Assembly (NCBI RefSeq): GCF_015711605.1
Contig: NZ_JABTEZ010000002.1
Coordinates: forward strand, 310,001-374,000
DNA length: 64,000 nt
DNA from: Planomonospora sp. ID67723
GTDB lineage: Bacteria; Actinomycetota; Actinomycetes; Streptosporangiales; Streptosporangiaceae
Direction of reading: 5' to 3'
Under the pieces are notes generated by a model. The model saw only the letters and a list, made by a program, of their open reading frames with translations. It did no database searches and was not told the origin of the DNA. Made by a program: the position numbers and the translations under genes. Positions 9,051 to 17,210 of this stretch are shown here, one piece after another (the stretch's first letter is position 1; each line of letters begins with the position of its first letter).

Positions 9051-9097
9051 GCGCAGGACCGGCGGCCCTCCACCGCGGAGGGCCGCCGGTCCTGCGC
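9051..9097. terminator. perfect 21-bp hairpin between convergent genes
   Basis: Arms 9051-9071 and 9077-9097 are exact complements around a 5-nt loop. It lies between the lipoprotein stop and the stop of the oppositely directed oxidase, so it can serve both strands. No T-run on either side. Confidence 0.85.
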
Positions 9098-9149
9098 CGT
9101 CACGAGCCCCGTCGAGGCCGCGCTTCCGCCGTGACCCGCCGGTCACGGC

Positions 9150-10526
9150 TCAGGCGTCGAGCACCGGATAGTTGCTGCGCAGCACGCCCAGCGGGTCCCT
9201 GCGGCGCTTGACGTCCCGCAGCCGGGCCAGCACGTCGCCGGGGAAGGCGTTGGCGGCCTTCTCTCCGGCGCCGAGGTTGGTGAAGGGCTTGCGCCCGCTG
9301 GTGTACGGCACCAGCGCCGAGGAGACCGCTCGCTGCCGTTCCCCGATCGCCGCTCCGCTCTCGGGAGTGAACGGCACGCCCAGCAGGCCGAGCAGGTACT
9401 CCTCCTCGAAGTGCCCGCAGGCGCCGCCTCCGGCGGCGGGCCGGGCCAGCGCCCCGCCCAGGTGGCGCAACTGCGCCACGGCCAGCGGGGCCACCGTGCC
9501 GGAACCCGCGACCTCGTCCAGGACCGCCGCGGCCACCGTCTCGTCGAACCGGGTCAGCAGCTCGCCCCGGAACATGCCGGGTCCCGGGTCGGTCGGCTCG
9601 GCGCAGATGCCGCCCAGCCCGGCCACGGGCAGCGGTCCCCGCGTGTCGGCGACCCGGCCGCCGATCTTCTCGAACCGGTGCAGCAGCGCCCGCCCCTCCT
9701 CGGGGTCTCCGAGGTAGGTGACGTCCGCGACCACCGCCGACAGCCCGCGCAGCGGCTCCGGCACGTGGGGCAGGGGCGGGAACCGGATGAGCGAGAACCA
9801 CACCGTCAGCTCCTCCGGAGCCTCGGCGGTGGTCTCGCGGAACGCGGCCATGACCTCGTCGGCGCGGTCGGCGGGCCACACGGTCCGCCCGCCGTACAGA
9901 TGGGGCGCCGGATACAGGGCGAACTCCATTCCGGTGACCACCGCGAAGTCCCCGCCGCCGCCGCGCAGCGCCCAGAACAGCTCGGGGTCGGAGTCCGCGT
10001 CCACCCGGGCCCGCGCTCCGTCGGCGGTCACCACGTCGAGGGAGCGCACGCTGTCGGCCGCGAAGCCGTACTTCCTGCCGAACCAGCTCACCCCGCCGCC
10101 GAGGGTGTAACCGACCACGCTCGGCGCGGGCGAACTGCCCGCGAGGCCGAGGAGCCCGTGACCGCTCGCCTCGGTGAGCACCTCTCCCCAGGAGACACCC
10201 GCGCCCACCCGGGCCAGCCGCTCGTCCGGCCGTACCCGGAGCCCGCGCAGCCGGCCGGTCCGCAGCAGGATCGTGCCCTCGGTGTCCCCGCTCGCGCCGT
10301 GGCCGCTGGGCTGGGTGCTGACCCCCAGCCCGGAGAGCCCGGCGTAGCCGACCACGGCGGCCACGTCGTCGGCGTCCTCGGCTTCCACCACGGCCAGCAC
10401 GCGCTGCTCGACGGCCAGGTTCCACGGCGTCCGGGCCGTCTCGAACCCCTCGTCCCCGGGGACGAGAACCCGCCCGCGTACCGTCCGGCGCAGCTCGCTG
10501 CCTATATTCATGCTGTCCCTGCTCAC
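9150..10526 (-). CDS. FAD-linked oxidase, berberine-bridge type
   Basis: A 458-residue flavin oxidoreductase of the PCMH/BBE class. The N-terminal FAD domain shows STQPSGHGASGD, a histidine in the position that often binds FAD covalently, then APSVVGYTLGGGVSWFGRKYG and ELFWALRGGGGDFAVVTG. The C-terminal BBE segment is NYPV-like near the end (LRSNYPVLDA). These enzymes oxidise sugars, alkaloids or pathway intermediates in secondary metabolism; the substrate cannot be read from the sequence. GTG 10526 is chosen for its GGGAGG site; an ATG at 10511 has a weaker one. It is divergent from the SARP-type regulator, and SARP-like repeats sit before its -10, so that regulator probably activates it. 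Confidence 0.88.
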   Translation of the reverse strand: MSRDSMNIGSELRRTVRGRVLVPGDEGFETARTPWNLAVEQRVLAVVEAEDADDVAAVVGYAGLSGLGVSTQPSGHGASGDTEGTILLRTGRLRGLRVRPDERLARVGAGVSWGEVLTEASGHGLLGLAGSSPAPSVVGYTLGGGVSWFGRKYGFAADSVRSLDVVTADGARARVDADSDPELFWALRGGGGDFAVVTGMEFALYPAPHLYGGRTVWPADRADEVMAAFRETTAEAPEELTVWFSLIRFPPLPHVPEPLRGLSAVVADVTYLGDPEEGRALLHRFEKIGGRVADTRGPLPVAGLGGICAEPTDPGPGMFRGELLTRFDETVAAAVLDEVAGSGTVAPLAVAQLRHLGGALARPAAGGGACGHFEEEYLLGLLGVPFTPESGAAIGERQRAVSSALVPYTSGRKPFTNLGAGEKAANAFPGDVLARLRDVKRRRDPLGVLRSNYPVLDA

Positions 10527-10556
10527 GTTTTCCTCCCCGTGTCTTCGTTGGCACCG

Positions 10557-10600
10557 ATACTGGCCGAGGCCGTTTGCGGAGGGTTTGAGGTTGGTTTGGC
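10557..10600. promoter_or_regulatory. SARP-type heptamer repeat operator
   Basis: Three direct repeats GTTTGCG, GTTTGAG and GTTTGGC start at 10572, 10583 and 10594, exactly 11 bp apart. SARP regulators are known to bind heptamer repeats with this period, with the nearest repeat about 8 bp from the -10. On the minus strand a CAGTAT hexamer (10562-10557) lies 9 bp beyond the repeats, giving a leader of about 25 nt to the oxidase GTG. Confidence 0.72.
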
Positions 10601-10616
10601 CGCGACTTGGGGTGAG

Positions 10617-13600
10617 ATGGAGATCCGGCTGTTCGGCCCGGTGGAGGTCGTGGACGCCGAGGGGCGGGCGGTCGGGCTCGGCACCCGCAAGCAGCGGGCG
10701 GTCCTGGCGATGCTGGCCCTCGAACCCGGCCGGGTGGTCTCGCTCGACCGGCTGATCGACGAGCTGTGGGCGGGTGAGGCGCCCTCCGGCGCGACGGGGA
10801 CCCTCCAGGCGTACATCTCCCACCTCCGCAGGGCGCTGGAGCCCGGTCGGCCGCCCCGTACCCCGTCCCGCGTCCTTCTCACCCGCGAGCCCGGCTACCT
10901 GCTCGCGGTCGCCCCGGGACAGGTGGATCTGTTCCGCTTCGGCGCCTGGGTGGAGGAGGGGCGCCGCGCCCTGGTCCGCAAGGAGTACGGCCAGGCGCTG
11001 CAGATCCTGGAGCGCGCCGTGACCGCCTGGCGGGGCGACCCGCTGGTGGAGTTCGCCGACCAGGAGTTCGCCGCCCCCACCCTGGCCAGGCTCGCCGAGC
11101 TGCGCGTCACGGCCGAGGAGGACAGATTCGAGACGCGGCTCGCCCTGGGCGAGAGCGGGACGTGCGTCGCCGACCTGGAACGGCTCGTCGAGGCGCACCC
11201 CTACCGGGAGCGGCTCCGGGGACTGCTCGCGCTGGCGCTCTACCGGTCCGGCAGGCAGGCCGACGCGCTGGCCGCCCTGCGCCGGGCCCGCGAACTGCTC
11301 GCCGCGGAACTCGGCCTCGACCCCGGCCCGGAGCTGCGCCGCCTGGAGCAGGCGGTGCTCGGGCAGGATCCCGGCCTGGACGATCCTGCGCCCTCCTTCG
11401 CGCAGGCCGGACCGGTCGCCGTGCAGGCCGTTCCCGCACCTGCGGGCCGTACGGCCGCGCCCGTCCCCGCGTGGCCCGGCGCGGACGCGGCGGAGGAGCG
11501 GCTCGTCGGCAGGGACCGGCAGTTCGCGCGGATCGGCGCGCTGGTGGCCGAGGTCCGCCGGGGCCGGGGCGGGGTGCTGCTCATCGAGGGGGAGGCGGGC
11601 ATCGGCAAGACCCGGCTCGCCCAGGCCGCGGCCGCCGAGGCGGCGGCCCGAGGGATGACCGTGCTGTGGGGCAGGTGCGTCGACACCGCCACGGCTCCGC
11701 CGTTCTGGCCGTGGGTGCAGGCGCTGCGGGGGGCGGGGCCGGAGGCCGGGGAGACCGTCCGCATGCTCGCTGGCGATTCCGCGAAATGTCCGGATATGCA
11801 GTTGTTCGAGCTGTACCAGCGGGTCCTGAGCGCCCTGACCTCGGCCGGACCGCTGCTGGTCGTCCTCGACGACCTCCACTGGGCCGACGCCGCCTCCCTC
11901 CGGCTGCTCGCCTTCGCCGCGGGGGAACTGGAGCGGCGCCCCGTGCTCGTCGCGGCCACGCTCCGCCGCGAGCCCGGCGAGCACCCCGAGCAGCTCCGCG
12001 ACACTCTCGGCGCGCTGGCCAGGGAGCGGCACACCGAGCGGATGGCCGTGGGCCCGTTCACCGGTGACGACGTGGCCTCCTACCTGCGGATGCGGCGGAT
12101 CGACCCGGGTCTGGCGGCCGCGCTCCACGAGCGCAGCGGCGGCAACCCCTTCTACCTGGGGGAACTGCTCCGCCTGCTGGGGAGCGAGAGCGGTCTCGCC
12201 GCGCGGCCGCCCGGGACCTCCTCCACCGGGACCGCCGAGGCGCCCTCCGCCGGGGGAGGGCTGTCCACCGCCGTCCCCTCCGGGGTCCGCGACGTCGTCG
12301 GCCGCCGGGTCGCCCGGCTCCCCGATGAGAGCCAGGACCTGCTGCGGGTCGCGGCGGTCGCCGGGCGCGACGTCGCCGTGGACCTGCTCGCCTCGGCCAC
12401 CGCGGCCCCCGAGGAGCGGGTGATGTCCCTGCTGGAGCCGGCGGTGGCCACCGGCCTGCTGGTCGAGGACGGTGAGGACTACCGCTTCTCCCACGCGCTG
12501 GTGCGCGACACCCTCTACGCCGCGCTCGGCCGCGTGGAGGCGGCCCGGCTGCACCTGCGGATCGGGGAGGCGCTGGAGAGCCTCCCCGCCCACGACGAGT
12601 CCCGCCGGGCCGCCGATCTCGCCCACCACTTCGGCCGGGCGATCCGGGTCGGCGGCCGGGCCAAGGCGGTGGAGCACGCCTCGAACGCCGCCAGGAAGGC
12701 CGCCGCCCAGCTCGCCCACGACGAGGCGGTGGGCCTGTGGGAGCTGGCCATGGCCGCGTTGCCCGCCGGGGACGCCTCCGCCCGGTGCGCGGTGCTGACC
12801 GCCCTCGGGCAGGCCCGCCGTACCGTGGGCGACGCCGACGGCGCCCGGCGCGACCTGGAACAGGCCGTGGAGCTCGCCCGCCGGTCGGGGGACCGCGAGG
12901 CCCTGATCGCCGCGATCGGCGTCTTCGGCGGGCAGAGCGTCTGGAACTGGAGGCCCTACGGCGTCGTTGACGAGCGCATGGTCGCCGTGCTGGAGGAGCT
13001 GCTGGCCGGGCCGCTGCAGGAGCGCCAGCGCGCCGCGCTGCTCGGCACCCTCGGCGTCGAGCTGTTCTACGGCCCGCGCCGGGCCGAGGGCGAGCGCCTC
13101 GCGCTGGAGGGCGTCGGGCTCGCCCGCCGGATCGGCGACCCGCTCCTGACCGCCACGACGCTCAACAACTACTACATCGCCGCCTGGACGATCGGCCGGG
13201 AGGCCGAGCGGCGCGCCGCCGCCGAGGAGATCCTCGCCCTGCCCGTCCTGCCCCGGGCCACCGAGCTGATCGCCCGCGTGCTGCGGATGGCCCCGCTGCT
13301 GCGCGCGGGGGAGTTCGCCGAATGGGACCGCGACCTGGCTCGCTGCGAGCGCCTGCTGGAGGAAACCGGCCGGCCGGAGCTGGAGGCGATGGTCCGCATC
13401 GCCGAGACCGCCCGCCGCACCCTCGACGGGGACTGGGCGGCCGCGGAGGCGCTGGCCGCCAGGTTCGGTGCTCTGCTGGACGGCTCCAGCCTGTGGGGCC
13501 AGGACTTCCCCCGGCTGGTCGCCCTGTTCACCTGCATGCGCGGGCAGGGCAGGCTCTCCGAGATCCTCGGAGAGCTGGTCACCCGGGCCGGGGATCAGGA

Positions 13601-14009
13601 GATGGTCCCGCTCCGGCCGGTCGCCGTGCTGGCCGCGCTGGAGTGCGGCGACGAGGGGCTGGCCCGGGAGCTGATCGGGCGCTGGGGCACCGAGATCCGC
13701 GACGACTGGGCGGCCGACCTCCTGCTGCCGGTCTGGGGCCTGGTCGCCGCCCGGCTCGGTGTCCCCGACCCGGGGGAGCTGTACGACCGGCTGCTGCCGT
13801 ACGCCGACGACCTGGTGGTCAGCGGGATGGGGACCTCCGGGTGGGGCGCGCACCATCTGATCCTCGCCGAGCTGGCCCACCGGCTGGGCCGTGCGGACCG
13901 CGCGCTCGGCCACGCCCGGCGGGCGGTGGAGATCCACCGGAGGCTGGGCCTGGCCCACTGGGAACGGCGCAGCGCCGGCCTGGTGTCTTCGCTCACGGCG
14001 GACGAATAA
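10617..14009 (+). CDS. large SARP-type regulator with AAA ATPase and TPR region
   Basis: A 1130-residue AfsR/SARP-family activator. Residues 1-95 form an OmpR-like winged helix DNA-binding domain (IRLFGPVEV, then RRALEPGRPPRTPSRVLLTR). Residues about 100-250 are the bacterial transcriptional activation domain ending GLDPGPELRRLEQAVL. An ATPase domain follows, with Walker A GEAGIGKT at 325-332 and Walker B LLVVLDDLHWAD near 413-424. The last 500 residues are helical and TPR-like. Unlike LuxR-type LAL proteins it has no C-terminal HTH. The ATG at 10617 fits the domain start and follows GGGGTG. It is divergent from an FAD oxidase with a shared SARP operator. Confidence 0.92.
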   Translation: MEIRLFGPVEVVDAEGRAVGLGTRKQRAVLAMLALEPGRVVSLDRLIDELWAGEAPSGATGTLQAYISHLRRALEPGRPPRTPSRVLLTREPGYLLAVAPGQVDLFRFGAWVEEGRRALVRKEYGQALQILERAVTAWRGDPLVEFADQEFAAPTLARLAELRVTAEEDRFETRLALGESGTCVADLERLVEAHPYRERLRGLLALALYRSGRQADALAALRRARELLAAELGLDPGPELRRLEQAVLGQDPGLDDPAPSFAQAGPVAVQAVPAPAGRTAAPVPAWPGADAAEERLVGRDRQFARIGALVAEVRRGRGGVLLIEGEAGIGKTRLAQAAAAEAAARGMTVLWGRCVDTATAPPFWPWVQALRGAGPEAGETVRMLAGDSAKCPDMQLFELYQRVLSALTSAGPLLVVLDDLHWADAASLRLLAFAAGELERRPVLVAATLRREPGEHPEQLRDTLGALARERHTERMAVGPFTGDDVASYLRMRRIDPGLAAALHERSGGNPFYLGELLRLLGSESGLAARPPGTSSTGTAEAPSAGGGLSTAVPSGVRDVVGRRVARLPDESQDLLRVAAVAGRDVAVDLLASATAAPEERVMSLLEPAVATGLLVEDGEDYRFSHALVRDTLYAALGRVEAARLHLRIGEALESLPAHDESRRAADLAHHFGRAIRVGGRAKAVEHASNAARKAAAQLAHDEAVGLWELAMAALPAGDASARCAVLTALGQARRTVGDADGARRDLEQAVELARRSGDREALIAAIGVFGGQSVWNWRPYGVVDERMVAVLEELLAGPLQERQRAALLGTLGVELFYGPRRAEGERLALEGVGLARRIGDPLLTATTLNNYYIAAWTIGREAERRAAAEEILALPVLPRATELIARVLRMAPLLRAGEFAEWDRDLARCERLLEETGRPELEAMVRIAETARRTLDGDWAAAEALAARFGALLDGSSLWGQDFPRLVALFTCMRGQGRLSEILGELVTRAGDQEMVPLRPVAVLAALECGDEGLARELIGRWGTEIRDDWAADLLLPVWGLVAARLGVPDPGELYDRLLPYADDLVVSGMGTSGWGAHHLILAELAHRLGRADRALGHARRAVEIHRRLGLAHWERRSAGLVSSLTADE

Positions 14010-14085
14010 CCGGATGAGGGAACGGGTGCCCGCGTGGCACGATCGTGGGGAAGATACCCGGGGTGTCCAGGCGTTCTTATAGACG

Positions 14086-15552
14086 ATGACGCCTGTGAAC
14101 CGAACCTATGAACGGAGCAACGACATAGACATCCGTGAGCCGCTGGACTTTGACCAGTTCGACGACCTGCCCGAGCTCGGCGAGCTGGAGCTGGCCGAGC
14201 GCCAGGCACTGCGCCGGGTGGTGGGGCTCTCCACGGAGCTCGAGGACGTCACCGAGGTCGAATACCGCCAGCTGAGGCTTGAGCGGGTCGTCCTCGTCGG
14301 CGTCTGGACCTCCGGCACGGTGACCGACGCCGAGAACTCCCTGCTGGAGCTCAAGCTCCTGGCGGAGACGGCGGGCTCGCAGGTGCTGGAAGGACTGATC
14401 CAGCGCCGGCAGAAGCCCGACACCGCGACCTACATCGGCTCCGGCAAGGCGCAGGAGCTGGCGGACATCGTCTCGGCCACCGGCGCCGACACCGTGGTCT
14501 GCGACGGCGAGCTGAGCCCCGGCCAGCTGCGCCAGCTCGAGGAGGTCGTCAAGGTCAAGGTCATCGACCGGACCATGCTGATCCTCGACATCTTCGCCCA
14601 GCACGCCAAGAGCCGCGAGGGCAAGGCCCAGGTCGAGCTGGCCCAGCTCAACTACCTGCTGCCGCGCCTGCGAGGCTGGGGTGGCAACCTCTCGCGCCAG
14701 GTCGGCGGTCGGGCCGCGGGCGGCGTCGGCATCGGCGGTCGCGGTCCCGGTGAGACCAAGATCGAGCTGGACCGCCGCCGGATCCGCGAGCGGATGGCCA
14801 AGCTGCGCCGCCAGATCGCGGACATGACGGTGGCGCGCGAGACCAAGCGCGCGCGGCGCCTGGCACGCGAGGTTCCGGCCGTGGTCATCGCCGGTTACAC
14901 CAACGCCGGCAAGTCCTCGCTGCTGAACCGGCTGACCGGAGCGGGGGTGCTGGTGGAGGACGCGCTGTTCGCCACTCTGGACCCGACGGTCCGCAAGGCC
15001 TACACGCCCGAGGGGCGCCTGTTCACGCTGGCCGACACCGTCGGGTTCGTCCGGCACCTGCCGCACCAGCTCGTCGAGGCGTTCCGCTCCACGCTGGAGG
15101 AGGTCGGCGACGCCGACCTGATCCTGCACGTGGTCGACGGCTCGCACCCCGACCCGGAGTCGCAGCTCGCCGCCGTGCGGGAGGTCTTCTCCGACATCGA
15201 GGGCGCCCGCGACATCCCGGAGATCGTGGTCATCAACAAGGCCGACGCCGCCGACCCGGTGGTGCTGGCCCAGCTGACCGCGCGGGAGAAGCACACGGTC
15301 GTCGTCTCGGCCCGCACCGGCGCCGGGATCGACGGGCTGCGGGCCGTGATCGAGCGCGAGCTGCCGCGCTTCGACCAGGAGGTCAGGATGCTGGTGCCGT
15401 ACCAGCGCGGTGACCTGATCTCCCGCGCGCACAAGGAGGGCGAGGTCCTCGGCGTCGAGCACACCGGGGACGGCACGATCCTGCACGCCAGGGTCCTGCC
15501 CAGCCTGTTCGCCGAGCTGGAGAGGACCGCCAAGCCGGTCGAGACGGTCTGA
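14086..15552 (+). CDS. hflX: GTPase HflX, ribosome-associated
   Basis: HflX is a GTPase that splits stalled or hibernating ribosomes under stress. The 488-residue protein has the N-terminal HflX domain (ATYIGSGKAQELADI), the glycine-rich linker GGRGPGETKIELDRRRI and the G domain with G1 GYTNAGKSS, G3 DTVGF and G4 NKAD. The start at ATG 14086 has no ribosome site, and I could not place a clear leaderless promoter, so the exact start is uncertain. It converges on the stressosome operon, sharing a terminator. Confidence 0.95.
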   Translation: MTPVNRTYERSNDIDIREPLDFDQFDDLPELGELELAERQALRRVVGLSTELEDVTEVEYRQLRLERVVLVGVWTSGTVTDAENSLLELKLLAETAGSQVLEGLIQRRQKPDTATYIGSGKAQELADIVSATGADTVVCDGELSPGQLRQLEEVVKVKVIDRTMLILDIFAQHAKSREGKAQVELAQLNYLLPRLRGWGGNLSRQVGGRAAGGVGIGGRGPGETKIELDRRRIRERMAKLRRQIADMTVARETKRARRLAREVPAVVIAGYTNAGKSSLLNRLTGAGVLVEDALFATLDPTVRKAYTPEGRLFTLADTVGFVRHLPHQLVEAFRSTLEEVGDADLILHVVDGSHPDPESQLAAVREVFSDIEGARDIPEIVVINKADAADPVVLAQLTAREKHTVVVSARTGAGIDGLRAVIERELPRFDQEVRMLVPYQRGDLISRAHKEGEVLGVEHTGDGTILHARVLPSLFAELERTAKPVETV

Positions 15553-15592
15553 CCGAGGGCCGGGCCGGACGCCCGTTCCCTCCCGTCACGTC

Positions 15593-15627
15593 CTGAGGGC
15601 GGCCGACGTCACGTCGGCCGCCCTCAG
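15593..15627. terminator. 17-bp inverted repeat between hflX and phosphatase gene
   Basis: Arms 15593-15609 and 15611-15627 are perfect complements around one base, so the real hairpin will open 3-5 bases at the tip. It overlaps the stop codon of the minus-strand phosphatase gene and lies 41 bp after hflX, so it is probably bidirectional. Confidence 0.8.
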
Positions 15628-17210
15628 CCGTTTCCGGAGCGGCGGAAGGCCACGAGGGCCACATCGTCCTCGCGGGCGCCGAAACGGGCGAGGAGGCGGT
15701 CGCAGAAGGGCTCCAGATCCTCCCCGACGGACTCCGCCAGCCCCCGGGCGACCTCCAGGCTCTCGTCCAGCCGCTTGTCGCGGTCCTCGATGAGTCCGTC
15801 GGTGAACATCAGCACCGTGCTCCGCTCGGGGAGCGTCAGCCGGTCGACGCGGTAGGACGTCTCGCTCACGCCCAGCAGAAGGTTTCCCAGCTCGTGGTAG
15901 CGGGCCCGGCCGCGCGCGTCGATGATGATCGGCGGGATGTGGCCGGCGTTGGCGAGCTCGGCCCGCCCGCTCGCCGGATCGAGGAGGATCAGGCACACGG
16001 TGGCGGTCATGCCGGGGTGGTAGCACCGCAGCACCTCGTTGAGCAGCGCCATGGACGCACCGAGGTCCACCGTGCCGAGGAGCGAGGCGCGCAGGGCGTG
16101 CCGGAGCTCGGCCATCACGGTGGCGGCGTGCAGGGAGTGCCCCTGCACGTCGCCGATGCCGATGAGCACCCGCTCGCCCAGCGGGAGGACCTCGTAGAAG
16201 TCGCCGCCGACCTCGATGTTGTCCGCGGCCGGCTGGTAGCGCCAGCTGATCTCCACTCCCGGGATCTCGGGGATCCGCGCGGGAAGGAGGCTGCGCTGCA
16301 GGGTGAGCGCGATCGCGTGCTCCTCGGTGTAGGCCGCCAGGGAGTCCACCGCGAGGGCGAGGGCCTGGCCCAGCTGGCGCAGGAGGCTGAGCTCGTCCGT
16401 GCCGACGGGCGGGTCCGCCTCCACTCCCAGGCAGACGGCGGGCCGGCCGGCCTTGGTCCGGCAGAGCACCACGGAGACGCCCTCCCCGGCGTCCGAGTCG
16501 GGGACCAGCCCCAGCCAGTCGGCGGCCGAGACCGTGGCCGTCTCGGTTCCCGCGGCGCTTCCCAGCACCATCGCGCTCAGCCTGGTGAGGGAGTCGGCGG
16601 TGCCGTTCCTGATGGTGGCCGCGTGGGCCGGAGGGCCGGCCGTGTACCTGCGGATCCGGTTGTCCGGCGGGAGCGCCAGCGCACCGGCCAGCCGGCCGAG
16701 GATGCGCGAGGTGCCCTCGACGGCCGTGGCCAGGAGCATGTCGAACGTCTCGGCCGCGTTCATCGCCAGGGTGACCTCGTTGAGGGCCGCCAGCCGCGTG
16801 GCCATCCGCTCGGCCCGCTGCCGCGCGCGGTAGTAGCGCAGCGTGGCCTCGACCGTCGCGGTGAACTCGTCCGGCTCGACCGGCTCCGTCAGGTAGGCGT
16901 CCGCGCCGCGTTCGAGGCCGTGGGCCCGGTCGGCGGGAGTGATCGCCGCTCCGGATATCTGGACGACCGGGATCGAGGAGGTGAGGGGGTCCGCCTTGAT
17001 CTGTTCGCACACCTCGTACCCGCTGATGTCGGGCAGCCGGACGTCCAGGACGACCAGGTCCGGATGGAGCTGCTCGACCTTGACCAGCGCCTCCAGGCCG
17101 CCCGTCGCCTCCACGACCCGGTGCCCGGCACGCCGCAGCCAGCTCGACAAGATGTAGAGCTTGGTCGGAGTGTCGTCCACGACCAGCACCGTCGCCGCGC
17201 CCTCACTCAC
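15624..17210 (-). CDS. response regulator with PP2C/SpoIIE phosphatase output
   Basis: A 528-residue output protein of the stress module. Residues 1-130 are a receiver domain with D12, D13 and phosphoacceptor D56 (VVLDVRLPDISGYEV). The lysine expected before Pro110 is replaced by Glu109 (LTEPVEPDEF). A GAF-like region follows, then a SpoIIE-type PP2C domain with VGGDFYEVLPL, GDVQGHSLHAA, LANAGHIPP, LMFTDGLIE and DDVALVAF. Family members dephosphorylate anti-anti-sigma factors, releasing an alternative sigma factor. GTG 17210 has GGAGG upstream and overlaps the preceding kinase gene by 8 bp, so the pair is coupled. It is the last gene of the stressosome operon. Confidence 0.9.
   Translation of the reverse strand: MSEGAATVLVVDDTPTKLYILSSWLRRAGHRVVEATGGLEALVKVEQLHPDLVVLDVRLPDISGYEVCEQIKADPLTSSIPVVQISGAAITPADRAHGLERGADAYLTEPVEPDEFTATVEATLRYYRARQRAERMATRLAALNEVTLAMNAAETFDMLLATAVEGTSRILGRLAGALALPPDNRIRRYTAGPPAHAATIRNGTADSLTRLSAMVLGSAAGTETATVSAADWLGLVPDSDAGEGVSVVLCRTKAGRPAVCLGVEADPPVGTDELSLLRQLGQALALAVDSLAAYTEEHAIALTLQRSLLPARIPEIPGVEISWRYQPAADNIEVGGDFYEVLPLGERVLIGIGDVQGHSLHAATVMAELRHALRASLLGTVDLGASMALLNEVLRCYHPGMTATVCLILLDPASGRAELANAGHIPPIIIDARGRARYHELGNLLLGVSETSYRVDRLTLPERSTVLMFTDGLIEDRDKRLDESLEVARGLAESVGEDLEPFCDRLLARFGAREDDVALVAFRRSGNG

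Noticed and set aside
9150-13958. Single 1602-codon minus-strand frame running from the FAD oxidase through the SARP gene
   Set aside because: Only the part below 10526 looks like protein; the rest is antisense to the SARP-type regulator.
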